A stretch of 64,000 nucleotides of DNA, from contig JARWIR010000002.1 in NCBI GenBank assembly GCA_029959085.1, positions 64,100,154 through 64,164,153 on the forward strand. Reading direction: 5' to 3'. Shown here piece after piece: positions 22,675-32,582 of this stretch. The notes beneath the pieces are model-generated. The model did not search any database and was not told where the DNA came from. It was given only the letters and a program-made list of their open reading frames with translations. The position numbers and the translations under genes are program-made. How positions within the stretch are numbered: the stretch's first letter is position 1; each line of letters starts with the position of its first letter. The DNA comes from Nemophila menziesii (taxonomy: Eukaryota; Streptophyta; Magnoliopsida; Boraginales; Hydrophyllaceae).

Positions 22675-23736
22675 TCATTTCGCCTTCTTATTTTCACGAC
22701 GAAACTCATTTTCCACCACATTAGAGTAGATAACCGTTCTCAACGGTATAAGCTTATTTTTACTCCTTGTTTCAATCTCGTATTCATCTTTAAAATGTGG
22801 TGGGTAGGTGCTCCTCCTTGCTGCTTTACTCTCACGATGTTGCACCTTGTTTATATAGCACATGATGATCATTTGTAGTGATAGAGGTGATTCTGATTTT
22901 TCATCTCTAATAATGATTCGTGGTGGAGATGATGATTGGTGAACTTTTTGTGGCGGATATTCAATTTCTATTTTATCTTTAACCTTTAATTCTTCGATTG
23001 ATTCTCCAACCATTTCACATTCGTCTTCACTTTCAACCCAATCTTCCACTATTACCTCATAATATTCTTTCTTTGGATTTTCTATAACCTCGATCTCCAC
23101 CTCTTCTTGTTTGCGTTCTATATCTTGATCATGTGTATACACCTTAGGAATAGCAATCTCTGTGTTAACTTCTAGGATTTGCGTTGCTACTCCTTCTTCC
23201 ACTATGCTAACAAGATTCTCAACCACATGGTGGTCTTCATTTATAATCAGCACAGTGTTCATATCACTAGAACTAATACCTTCCTTCAACACCTCCTCCT
23301 CAACTATTTCTTCCGGTTGATCTCTTCCCTCTTCATAAGACTTGATACTATTGGCAGAATGCTGAGAATTAATCATGGATTCTATTTCGTCTAGCTCCTT
23401 TTGCAGTCTTTGCAAACGGGAATCTCTTTCATCTGCTAATTTCTGCGATTGTTCATATAAGCTCATGAGTTCTGTAACTGATCTATATAATTGGGACATT
23501 TGTGGTGAAGGTGGAGGTTGTTGAATGTTTTCAACCCACTGGTTGTTCCATTCATGTTCGTGTTGATAGTGATATGGTGTTTGTTGTTGATTATTCCTGA
23601 TCCATTGATTGTCCCATCCTTGCTCTTGCGGGTATTGATAAGGTTGTTGGTAAGAATTTATACCCCATTGTTGTTGTCCCGAAGAGTCTTCCCAATAGTC
23701 AAATGGACCAGGATTTGGGTAATGTTCTCTATACAT
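22675..23736 (-). CDS. 353-aa gag-position protein of non-autonomous element A, unknown
   Basis: The only long ORF of the young element, starting about 145 nt after the PBS, where gag should begin. The ATG is at 23734-23736. The first 75 or so residues are rich in Gln, Asn, Tyr and Trp, with two imperfect repeats (YPQEQGWDNQWIRN and YQHEHEWNNQWVEN). Residues about 80-125 are a predicted helix (ELMSLYEQSQKLADERD, LQRLQKELDEIESM). Residues about 135-260 are very acidic (EEIVEEEVLKE, VIVEDWVESEDECE), and the C-terminus is basic. There is no zinc knuckle, retrotransposon gag core or protease motif. It is not recognised beyond its position: it may be a drastically altered gag or an unrelated captured ORF. 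The intact frame and near-identical LTRs fit recent function. Confidence 0.65.
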   Translation of the reverse strand: MYREHYPNPGPFDYWEDSSGQQQWGINSYQQPYQYPQEQGWDNQWIRNNQQQTPYHYQHEHEWNNQWVENIQQPPPSPQMSQLYRSVTELMSLYEQSQKLADERDSRLQRLQKELDEIESMINSQHSANSIKSYEEGRDQPEEIVEEEVLKEGISSSDMNTVLIINEDHHVVENLVSIVEEGVATQILEVNTEIAIPKVYTHDQDIERKQEEVEIEVIENPKKEYYEVIVEDWVESEDECEMVGESIEELKVKDKIEIEYPPQKVHQSSSPPRIIIRDEKSESPLSLQMIIMCYINKVQHRESKAARRSTYPPHFKDEYEIETRSKNKLIPLRTVIYSNVVENEFRRENKKAK

Positions 23737-23881
23737 CTTTAGTTAAATTTCTTGATCATTACCTGAATAAAGCACCTGTAAAAACAAAACAAAGCAAACA
23801 CAAGCGTAAAACTGGAAATAAAAAATAAAAAAATAAATGCAACTATCACTAAAGGATAAACACCGTGGTCACACGCTACCG

Positions 23882-23899
23882 TCCCCGGCAGCGGCGCCA
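23882..23899 (-). other. Primer-binding site of element A
   Basis: Minus strand TGGCGCCGCTGCCGGGGA, six bases inside the LTR end. From memory this fits the Athila-type PBS (tRNA-Asp-like). It primes minus-strand cDNA synthesis. Confidence 0.85.
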
Positions 23900-23905
23900 A
23901 AAACT

Positions 23906-25440
23906 TGGTGGTCCTTTGTGTGTTCTAAATAAATGCAAATAATAATCGAACCACAACCGCAAGTGTACGGTTGTCCCAAGTAGTAATTCTGATAATCAGA
24001 TTCGTTCCAAGGACGGATGGTTGATCACAATGTTTATGCAAATAGCGATTGATGCACTTATGAAAATGAAAGAGGATAAATTGTTTGTTTTGGTTTTGTT
24101 TATTATAACTAAATGAAAGATAAGACGCAAGTAAAATGTATGAAAACGCAATATGAGATGTAGTACTTGAGAACGCAAGGATCCTCCTAATTTTACTTTC
24201 TAACTTATGTTGTTTAAGGGTTAAATCAGTCAATTACAATGGTCGGGATTCTAATATCCTTATACCCCCGTCAGGGTGGACTATAAGGCGATCCTAAAGT
24301 GTCACTAGTCCCGTCAGGGTAAATATGATCCACCGTTGGATGATTAAGATTTATTACCACATTGGCCCTAGGATTAACTAAGTTCGTCAGAATCAATAGT
24401 TTTTATCCTAGATTGAACAATTATTTCTGTACCTAAACCCCCCGTCAGGATGATCCATACGCCACATATATGGAATAGCTTAGATACTAATACCTAATTT
24501 TAGTTCGCGACTCTAAAATCAGTAAACATTCACAAATTGTCGAAAAGAGTAAAAGCCCTAATTTAATTTAATTCAATAAAAACCCAAATTCAACATTCGT
24601 TATAATAATAAAATCAAGATTCACCCATTGTTTTGTTCTCAAGCACTAATGGAAATTTAGCTCATATTAAAATTAAAAACAAAATTAAAAGAATTGGAAT
24701 TCATATTGTTTACAAAATTAAAATACGAAAAGAACCTAATTTCCGGAATTGGAATGACTACGAACGGAGCTATAGACCCACTCCAGCTCTTGTAGCTTCT
24801 TCTTTCTTCCTTCTGTTGCTTCTCTCTGGTGTTTAATCTTGTGGAATGTGAATTGTGTGAAAAATAGAAGTCCAGACCTCCTTTTATAAGTAAAAATTCG
24901 GACTAGGGCTTGGACCAGAAAATAAAAGCCTAATTAAATGTCCAAGCCCACTTTCTAAGCCCAAAATCCCGTAACTGCTGCACCAGCTCCACTAAAACAG
25001 CTCTAGCCGATTCGTTATAACTCCGATTGACCTCAAATCACTTGCTAAATTTCCGTAACTCGATAAGGAACATAATCTCTTCAAAGGTCAGCGGCTAAAT
25101 CAACTCGTAAGTGCCTCGAAATCAGCAATCTTTGGCCTGGAAAATGGATTTTCAGCTCTAAAAATAATATCTTCGGGATTTATCTTCAAGTCTTGACTCC
25201 ATATCACGATCTTTGACTTTCTCCTCGGATTCCTCTTCTAGCTAACATCTAAAACCTGTAAACTTTACACTAAAAATACCAATATTACGCGCAAAAGTTT
25301 AATAAATCAAAATTACTAGAAATAAAATGGAAATTCCGGATTATTGCATATTAGCACCAAAAGTCTATCTAAATAATCAAATAAACACAAAAAATGATGT
25401 CTCTCAATGGCATAAAATTAGAACATTTAGGGAGACATCA
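23906..25440 (-). repeat. 5' LTR of element A
   Basis: 1535 bp, almost identical to 18316-19863. TATA box on the minus strand at 24881-24888 is the likely promoter of the genomic RNA. Confidence 0.96.
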
Positions 25441-25445
25441 CTCTT

Positions 25446-26798
25446 ACCCCGGCAAAGGGTTACAATATAATAAACCTGTGGATCATCATCAAAATAAAAA
25501 TAGAGCACAATTGATAATCTCAAAAATCCCAACCCAATGTAAATTCTCATAATAGTGGATCCACCACCCCAAACTCAAGCTCAAGACAAGAAGTCTCAAG
25601 ATCGTGATTCAAGTGAGGGTCATATGGTAATGCCTAACAAACTAAAGGGATATTGGCTTATAATGTGGCGACAAAAGAAAGGCTTAAAGGATAAAAATTT
25701 GGCTAAGAAGGATATAATTAATTCAGGGATAGAAGGCCAAAAAGGATTAAAAGGGCTAACAAAGAACTTCCTCTATCATTTTCCTATCTAAATAGCTTGC
25801 CTCTAGTTCATACCTAAGTGGGTTCTCTACTCATTCAGATCTCACATTCTACAAACCACTCATTATCCTTAAGCACAAGTTTACTTCTTTTGCATTGTTC
25901 ATTAATTCTTCCTATCAATTACCTCATATTTGCATGCAATCTAAGTGCTTTTTACACTAACTCCTAGAGTCAACTATTTTCTATCATAAATTCATGAAAA
26001 GCATGCTTGATGGGGGCATTTAAAATACTCTACAGTAAATGCAACCCTTAAACTAATTTTTATTTGATTTTTTATATTTTTGAAAAAGCAGTAAGAACCT
26101 TAAAATTGGGACGAGGCAACAAACCCCACCCCAAACTCAAAGTGAGCCGTGTCCCCACGACTCGAAAAAGACTCAATAAAGCAGATAAACGAATAAAACA
26201 AATGAGAAAAGGATAGGAAAATGTATCCGAACCAGCATGAAGCTGGTTTCCATGGTTGCGTGTAAGTTGAGCTCCTCTTGATGCGTAGGTGGCATGTTGA
26301 ACATTTCTCACTCTACGTAATATGTTTTGCATAAGATCCACTCTATTGTGACTTTTCTTATGGTTGGTAACATGTCTTCATGATTATCCTCCAAAATTTC
26401 CATTTCTTCGACTACATCTTTTAACACCATAAGTAATAATAGGTTCTCCAACTTCTTCTTCCTATTCATGGTATTCTTGACCTCCCAATCTTCGTCATCT
26501 CAATGAACCCAAAAATCAAAACTTCAAATAATAAAAACTAGAGAAGAGTTTTGAATTTTGATGTTTTGATGTTTTGAGAATTTGTAATGAAGGATTTAGG
26601 TGTTATATGAGATGGGTAATGATTATGTAGTAGATTGGGGAAGGTTTAATGGATAGGATTGAGCTTTGATGAAGAGGCTTAAGGTTTAAGGAGAATATTT
26701 CTTGATATTCTTGAAGAATTGTGGTGTTGGATGTGTGTTTGGAATGGAATAGGAGGAAGGATTTAATGTTCTTGGGTGTTTTAGTGGTGTGGTACATG
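25446..26798 (-). other. 3' noncoding region of element B after nested element A
   Basis: Resumes with CCCCGGCAAAGGGTTACAA, which matches A at 20580 and D at 7552. Polypurine-like motifs (minus) occur at 25564-25578 and 26125-26141. The env-position gene is reduced to fragments around 26200-26500 (for example an ATG-region homologue with AACCCAAAAATCAAAAC near 26505). I see no intact gene. Confidence 0.65.
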
Positions 26799-26870
26799 TA
26801 TATAAAGGGTTAGGGTCTGAAAAGTTCGTATTGGAGAGGCTACTTGATGAAGTAAGAAGTGGAATTGGAA
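26799..26870 (-). promoter_or_regulatory. Probable internal promoter of element B
   Basis: On the minus strand TTTTCAGACCCTAACCCTTT leads into TATATA (core 26799-26806), then a C/A-rich leader runs toward the env-position remnant. The order and sequence match element C at 12295-12372. Confidence 0.5.
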
Positions 26871-26889
26871 ATAAACTCTTCATGCCGCC

Positions 26890-27122
26890 ATCGGACCGGT
26901 ATACCGGTGAAAACATCGGCATACCGGTGGTGAGGATCTTCCCTTTTGCTTCTCTCGGCAATAAACCCGAATCAGTACCCGAGGCCACGTGTTCTTGGGC
27001 GCCGGCATACCGGTGGTGTCACCGGCATACTGGTGCGCTGCTGTTCGAAAAATCTCGTTTCGTCAAAATACACGAGTCGCCAAACCCGAGGGCTCGTGTC
27101 TCTCCACCGGCATACCGGTCAG
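26890..27122. repeat. CCGGTATACCGG-type palindromes in element B
   Basis: ACCGGTATACCGGT is a perfect 14-bp palindrome at 26895-26908. Relatives CGGCATACCGGTGG (26917), GCCGGCATACCGGTGG (27001), CACCGGCATACTGGTG (27019) and CACCGGCATACCGG (27104) follow. Same place in the element as the clusters in A, C and D. Confidence 0.88.
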
Positions 27123-27359
27123 TGGTACGGATTTTTCACTTTTTCGTTCTTTTTCATTCTTTAGCACCCCAAACTCAATTCCTGCACCATTAACACACTA
27201 CCTTTCTCATTTCTTTTAAAAATAGACACTAAGACTCGATAATTACTTAGAATTATACACTAGGAATTGAAAAACATAAAGCAGTAAACTAATATACAAT
27301 TGGAATGGCTTTTGTTTAACGTCGTTAAGCTCGACGGGGTACCTCATGAATTATTTTTT

Positions 27360-28859
27360 CACATAACCTCCCCAGCAGTGAGTGAGGTTGTCAACATTTT
27401 CTACATGGAATTTGCATCCCTTAGCTTTTATTATCACCAATTGATTCAAGATAACCTTTGTGACCATGAAAGGTCATAACCAAGAACTCTTGGCTTCACG
27501 CGCTTTCTAAGGGGACTCAGGCTTTTTCATTACGACTTCTTCGCCCACTCTGAACTTTTTCTTCTTTCTTTCTTTCTTAGGTTCTTTTGGAACCTTCACA
27601 GCATGCGTCTTTTCTTTCTTCTTAGCATGGTCAAGATGTGGTTTTTCCTTAGGATATGGAGGATCTTTATTAGGTGGTATCTTTCTGAGCCCTCTTTCCT
27701 CCATTCCTAAGGTTGCCACAACCTTAGTTGTCCCTTTTTCTTCTTGTTCAATCACATCTATTAGGAAGTAATCCTCCTTGGAATCTGGAAACTTTATTGG
27801 TCTAAACACATTGAACTTCACTTCCTTGTCTTGGATACGCATAATCATTTTTCCATTCTCTACATCAATAAGAGTACGCCCCGTGGCTAGGAATGGTCTT
27901 CCCAAAATAATGGGGACATTCTTATCCGCGTCGTAGACAAGTATAACAAAATCAACAGGAAAAATTGAAGTACCTGCCTTGACGATGACATCTTCTATTC
28001 TTCCCTCCGGATGCACGAGGGATCTGTCAGCCATTTGCAAGACCATAAAGGTTGGTCTTGCGTTTCCTATCTTCAACTTTTCAACAATTGATTTGGGCAT
28101 AAGATTAATACTCGCTCCCAAATCGCATAAAGCTTTCCCTTGCCACTCAGTACCAATAGAAACCGGGATCGTAAAATTTCCAGGATCAAGTAATTTAGGT
28201 GGCAACTTACTCTGGCATATTGCACTGCATTCTTCTGGCAAGCCTATCATTTCATTCTCAAGATACCAGCGTTTGTTGGTGAGAGCTCTTTTCAAGAATT
28301 TCAAATATTTTGGTACCCCGTTGATAGCTTCTAAGAAAGGTATATTAATATTGAGCTTACTCACCATATTCACGAATCTTTCATATTCAGTCGTATCTCC
28401 TTTTTTCTGAACTCTGTAAGGGAATGGTGGAAGAGGACGACTCACTTCCACCACAACAACTTCCTTCTTTGGAATTTTCTCAACGTCCACCTCCTCTACT
28501 TCCAGTTCACTCTCTTTTTCAACCACATCTGCCACCGTTTTCCCCTTCACTGTTGTTTCTTTCTCTTTCATAACCTGAAAAGGTGATGGTTGCAATTGCT
28601 TACCATTTCTGAGTGAGATAGCGTTACAATCTTCGTATCGTTTCGGTTCTTCAGTGTTACTTGGGAGTTGTCCTTGAGGACGATGATGTATTTGTTTTGC
28701 CAACTGAGACACTTGTTTTTCAAGAATTTTTAACGCAGCTGCTTGTTCATTTACCTTTGTATTGATCGCTTGCTTCTCTTGGGTACTCTTCTTTGCTATA
28801 TCCACAAGTGCGTGCAAATGTTCTTCTAGGTGTATTGCCTTTTGATCAGATTTTTGCAT
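27360..28859 (-). pseudogene. pro: Element B protease region fused to an integrase tail
   Basis: Continuous frame 27507-28859 (450 aa). It starts with a Lys/Gln-rich helical linker, followed by the retropepsin-like aspartic protease: FTIPVSIGTEWQGKALCDLG, ASINLMPKSIVEKL with active-site DLG, then DFVILVYDADKNVPIILGRP. It cuts the Gag polyprotein. After a Lys-rich stretch the frame reads KFRVGEEVVMKK and stops at 27507. Beyond the stop, in the same direction, PFMVTKVILNQLVIIKAKGC recalls the integrase C-terminal domain of D. So RT, RNase H and the integrase core were deleted and the protease joined directly to the integrase tail. Upstream the frame is cut from gag by TAG codons near 28918 and 29036. 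Confidence 0.82.
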
Positions 28860-29030
28860 GAATTGGCTCAGTTGTTCTTCTATCCTAGATGACGTTTGAC
28901 CGTACGTTGTTATAAACTAGTTCATTTTGAGAGTTAATTCATTTGCAGCAGTTTCACCTTCTTGTGGATGGGCTGGGAGTGCCTTCTGAGCCAGAGTCTC
29001 TATATAAGCATCATGTTGAACTTGACCTCC

Positions 29031-30310
29031 CTAGTATCGATTTTGATAATTGTTTCCTTGAGGCATCGATTGATAAGTTCCTGGATTAGCAGCCCCTTGC
29101 GGATTCGAATATTGGAAGCCTGGATGATTCTTGTATTGGTTACCATACCCTTGGCCATTCGAATAATTATTACCTCGATTATTAACGAAATACACAGATT
29201 CTGGGTTATTAGCACATTCTTCCCAACTATGATCATCTGCCCCGCAACTAGAACATATCTCTGGTTCATTAACCACATTTACAATAGCTTTATTCGACAT
29301 AGCTATCTGTTTTAGATTGTTTCTCAAGTGCAACAATCTTAGCTTTTAAGGAGGTTTCTACGTCTTCGTTCAAAGTACCTTTTTCTGAAACTAATTGGTG
29401 ATCTTGATGGTTTCCAACTCATCTCATTCTTCACAATTCTATCCATAATAACTAAAGCTTGATTCACAGTAATCATCATAAGACCACCTTGGCACATAGT
29501 ATCTACCATCTTCTTGGAGGCTTCATTTAGACTACGATAAAATATTCCAAGCTGTAATTCAGTTGAGTACCCATGTAATGGGAATTTTTGTAACAAAGAT
29601 TGGAAACGAGTCCAAGCAACTCCTACAGTTTCTCCTTGTTCCTGGCGGAAACTTACAACTTCAAGTTGCCCACTAAGTCGAACACTCTGAGGATAATACC
29701 TATCGAAAAATGCAGTCTGAAGTTGATCCCAAGTCAAAATCTCATGGTGAGGTTGCTGATCATACCATTCACTCGCTCCTCCGGTGAGGAAAAATGGAAA
29801 CATATGAAAGTACATTTGTTCTTGGGTTACTCCAGGGGTGACATATGCATCACAAATTTGCATGAACTTATACATAGCTCGAATAGGATCTTCACGAGCT
29901 GCATCACTATATTTTCCAATATTTGAAAACTGATTAATCATACCCGCGTCTGGTCTGAATCGAATTCCTTGAATTGTGGGAGGACGGAGTCCTAATGGTG
30001 GTAAACAGAAAGGTCTATAGTTATTAGGTTGGAAGAGTCGTGTCCCATCATCTTGAATTTCCACACCATTATTGTTAAGTGGTTGTTTTCCTACAAGAGG
30101 AATTGGTAATTGAGCATTTTGGACTCCCACCAGTGGAATTGGTAATACTGGTGGAATTATCGGAAGACCGTTCTCATCCAACTGAACTGTGGGATCTTCA
30201 ACATTATGAGCGTTCAAATCTGCCATTTCTGCTTCTAACCTTGCTTTTTCTTTTGCTTCCCTGCCTCTCTTGTTCTTAGCTCGGACTAGTCTCTCGGGGC
30301 CCGAGAGCAT
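29031..30310 (-). pseudogene. gag: Element B gag, frameshifted
   Basis: Structural Gag of an Athila-like element. The ATG is at 30308-30310 (MLSGPERL); the open frame reaches 30388 only from a TTG. The retrotransposon gag core is clear: ADAREDPIRAMYKF-like DAAREDPIRAMYKFMQI, then MFPFFLTGGASEWYDQ, LQTAFFDRYYP and FRQEQGETVGVAWTRFQSLL. Two one-base frameshifts near 29340-29440 separate this from a CCHC zinc knuckle, CSSCGADDHSWEEC (C-X2-C-X4-H-X4-C), at about 29210-29260. The knuckle binds the genomic RNA. The frame is followed by an Asn/Gly/Tyr-rich tail and a TAG near 29036. Confidence 0.9.
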
Positions 30311-30428
30311 ACACCAAACCTGTAAAAACCTAAGAAGAAACTCGACAAAGAAAAGCGTAAAACCGAAAGATAAAATAATAACTAACAATTAAAATACTAA
30401 AAATTAATATCGGGGTCACACGCTACCG

Positions 30429-30446
30429 TCCCCGGCAGCAGCGCCA
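30429..30446 (-). other. Primer-binding site of element B
   Basis: Minus strand TGGCGCTGCTGCCGGGGA, six bases from the LTR end at 30453. It is the same site as in element A with one substitution. Confidence 0.83.
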
Positions 30447-30452
30447 ACAACT

Positions 30453-31768
30453 TGGTGGGTCCTGGTGTGTTATAAAATTAAGAACTGAAAATAAGGAACC
30501 ACAATACCGCAAGTGCACGGTTGTCCAAGTAATATCTGATAAACCGGGTTTCGTTCTCAGGGACGGATTAGGTACAACTCGTGTATTAACCAGATAGTAG
30601 TAGTAATTTCTTAACAGAAAAATAAAATGAAGATTTTTGTTTTGTTTTTGAATTAAAGATGCAAGAAAATAAATTACTAAAATAAAATAAAACAAGTAAA
30701 AGAGATTTAAACTTCAGAAGAGAGAGAGAGAACTTGATCCTCTCAAGGGTTTTACCTAACCTATCTAATTAATGCTTCTGTTTAAGGGCTAAACTGGTAT
30801 TATTGTGCTAGTCGGGACTCTAATATCTCCTAACCCCCGTTAGGGTGGACTTAGGAGCTATCCTATGGTATTACAAACCCCGCCAGGGCGATTATAAGCT
30901 AATTTCAGATGAATAATAATTTACCTCATTGGTTGCATGGTTAGTTAAGCCCGTCAGGGCCAATAACGAATACTACGCGTCTATTATCTAAAACTGTAAT
31001 TAAACCCCCCTCGTCAAGGTGATCACTTCCCCACCAAAGTGAATAGCTTAATTACTATGAGCTAAGTTTGATTCATGACTTCAAAATTAGTGATTAAAAC
31101 AAAATAATAGTCAACACAAAATACCTAGTCTAATTTAAACCATTAAATCCCAAATTCAGAAAACATACATTAAATAGAATTGGGTTCAACCCATATAGCG
31201 ATTCTCAAGTACTAAAGAAATTAGTTCATAACAGAATTAAATACTGAAATAAAATAAATGGAATACATAATTCTCAATACATAAAAGAAATATGATAACC
31301 TAATGGTTGAGATGACTGTCGTTGGAAGAACAAAATTCCTCCAGCGCTAGTTTCTCCTCTGCCTTCTTGCTCTGACTTGAAAACCTTAAGCCTCTTGTGT
31401 AATCCTCTGAAGTGTATGGAAAGAGGAGGCTAAGGGGTGTATTTATAGGTTCTAGGAAGCCCTAATTCGTTTTACTTGGAGTGGAAGACAAGTAAAGGAG
31501 TCTTTAATTCGCATCCCTAAAATATAGGGAAGGTAAGATTCTGTTGCTGATTTGTTTTGGTCTTATCCGTTTGACGTGTTCTTTATAACGAAATCACCTG
31601 TCTCGGAAAGCTCTATCCATTGGTCCAGACCATTCTCCCAAATTCCTAGCCAATCTTGATTTATGAGCTCATCTTTGAACGTGGCTAGAATTTCAAATTT
31701 ATTTGGTAACTTTATCTTTTCCTTCTTTGCATATATCCTTCATTAATCTTCCAATTTCCATGTATATC
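30453..31768 (-). repeat. 5' LTR of element B, outer part lost
   Basis: Matches 14307 onward from TGGTGGGTCC, with scattered substitutions and small indels (for example AAACCGGG against AAATCGGG near 30541 and 14396). Similarity stops near 31768 after TCCATGTATATC, about 450 bp short of the expected end. The lost part is replaced by copia gag sequence, so no TSD can be read. Confidence 0.88.
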
Positions 31769-31986
31769 TTCTTTCCTTGTGGTAAATATATTGCCGGATC
31801 ATGCCTATGGCTTTTGGATATCTGCACTAGTAATGGGCTCGTACAAATCTTTGTAATACAAGATATCCTTCATCTTCACTTTCCATTAGAATAATTCAAA
31901 CATGCTAACTTAATCATGCTGGAAACACTAGAAGATTCATCCATTATATCATACAAGACACTCAAAGAACCAATGTTCAGATACCA
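31769..31986 (-). pseudogene. gag: Ty1/copia gag start and primer-binding site remnant (element F)
   Basis: On the minus strand GTTCAGATACCA (31975-31986, plus) is the complement of the initiator-Met PBS with two mismatches. About 30 nt later MDESSSVSSMIKLACLNYSN, then after a stop MKDILYYKDLYEPITSADIQ, match the N-terminus of plant copia Gag. It is broken by stops and cut off by element B. Confidence 0.8.
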
Positions 31987-31989
31987 CTT

Positions 31990-32573
31990 TGTTTAGAAAA
32001 GGTCACTAATGAACGCAGTAGAAATAAAATGATCTCATTTTCCCTTCTTTGTATGATATGAATGGGAAAGGTAATAGTAAAGTGACATAAAGATTTACAT
32101 GAAAAACCCTCCAAATAGAAGGTAAAAAATCACGGGTGGACCAAGAATCTAAAAATACTCCACTATAACAATGTGTTAATGAGAGGACAAGATGTTATCT
32201 CTAAACAACACTAGCAAATCACCAAATACATCAATTAATAATTAATGGAATACTCAAATTCAGAACGAATTCACCAGTCCTGAAACGAGGCTATAATTTT
32301 GATTCCAACAGTTGGGATAAAAATCCCACTGATGGATCAGAACTTTGATGTGTTAGAAATATTGTGTCAAAATTTTGTCATTATCGGGTCTGAGTTGACC
32401 ATCCAACTAAGTCATTCAAAATTCTGATTTTTTTTCCTCTACAGATTTTACTATTTTGTATTTCTATTCACATTCCAAGCGTATCACTCTAGTGGCTTGC
32501 ATACTTACCAAATGATGATTAAATATCCTCTTTATATAAGATGCAAAAATATGTGAAAAAAATCATCCAACAT
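31990..32573 (-). other. Probable copia LTR remnant and spacer
   Basis: TGTTTAG at 31990 next to the PBS gives the expected LTR terminus (sense CTAAACA), so the following several hundred bases are probably element F's 5' LTR. The outer boundary could not be fixed, and no gene was seen. Confidence 0.45.
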
Positions 32574-32582
32574 TTAATTAAG

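Larger units (their letters stand above)
18316..25440 (-). mobile_element. Young non-autonomous Athila-like element A with 5-bp TSD
   Basis: Complete LTR element of 7125 bp. LTRs are 18316-19863 and 23906-25440, the PBS is at 23882-23899, one ORF at 22675-23736, and the polypurine tract at 19864-19880. The target-site duplication CTCTT is at 18311-18315 and 25441-25445. Reading the LTRs side by side shows one 13-bp indel (ATAAAATAAAAAG, present near 18530, absent near 24121) and one clear substitution near the outer end (TCTCCCAA against TCTCTCAA). Protease, RT, RNase H, integrase and the env-position ORF are absent, so mobilisation needed proteins from a relative. Confidence 0.95.
14307..31768 (-). 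mobile_element. Athila-like element B, with nested insertions
   Basis: Minus-strand element: 5' LTR 30453-31768 (outer end lost), PBS 30429-30446, gag, protease, an integrase tail, spacer with palindromes, internal promoter, 3' noncoding region and 3' LTR 14307-16071. A plus-strand solo LTR (16405-17931) and element A (18316-25440) interrupt the 3' noncoding region; removing both restores sequence colinear with A and D. RT, RNase H and the integrase core are missing, so B could only have moved with help from another element. The gag and protease frames are broken, and the two LTRs differ at many scattered sites, so B is older than A. Confidence 0.87.

Noticed and set aside
18335..24233. Small frames occurring twice (18335-18601 and 23925-24233; 19056-19259 and 24633-24836)
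   Set aside because: They are the same non-coding LTR sequence of element A read twice.
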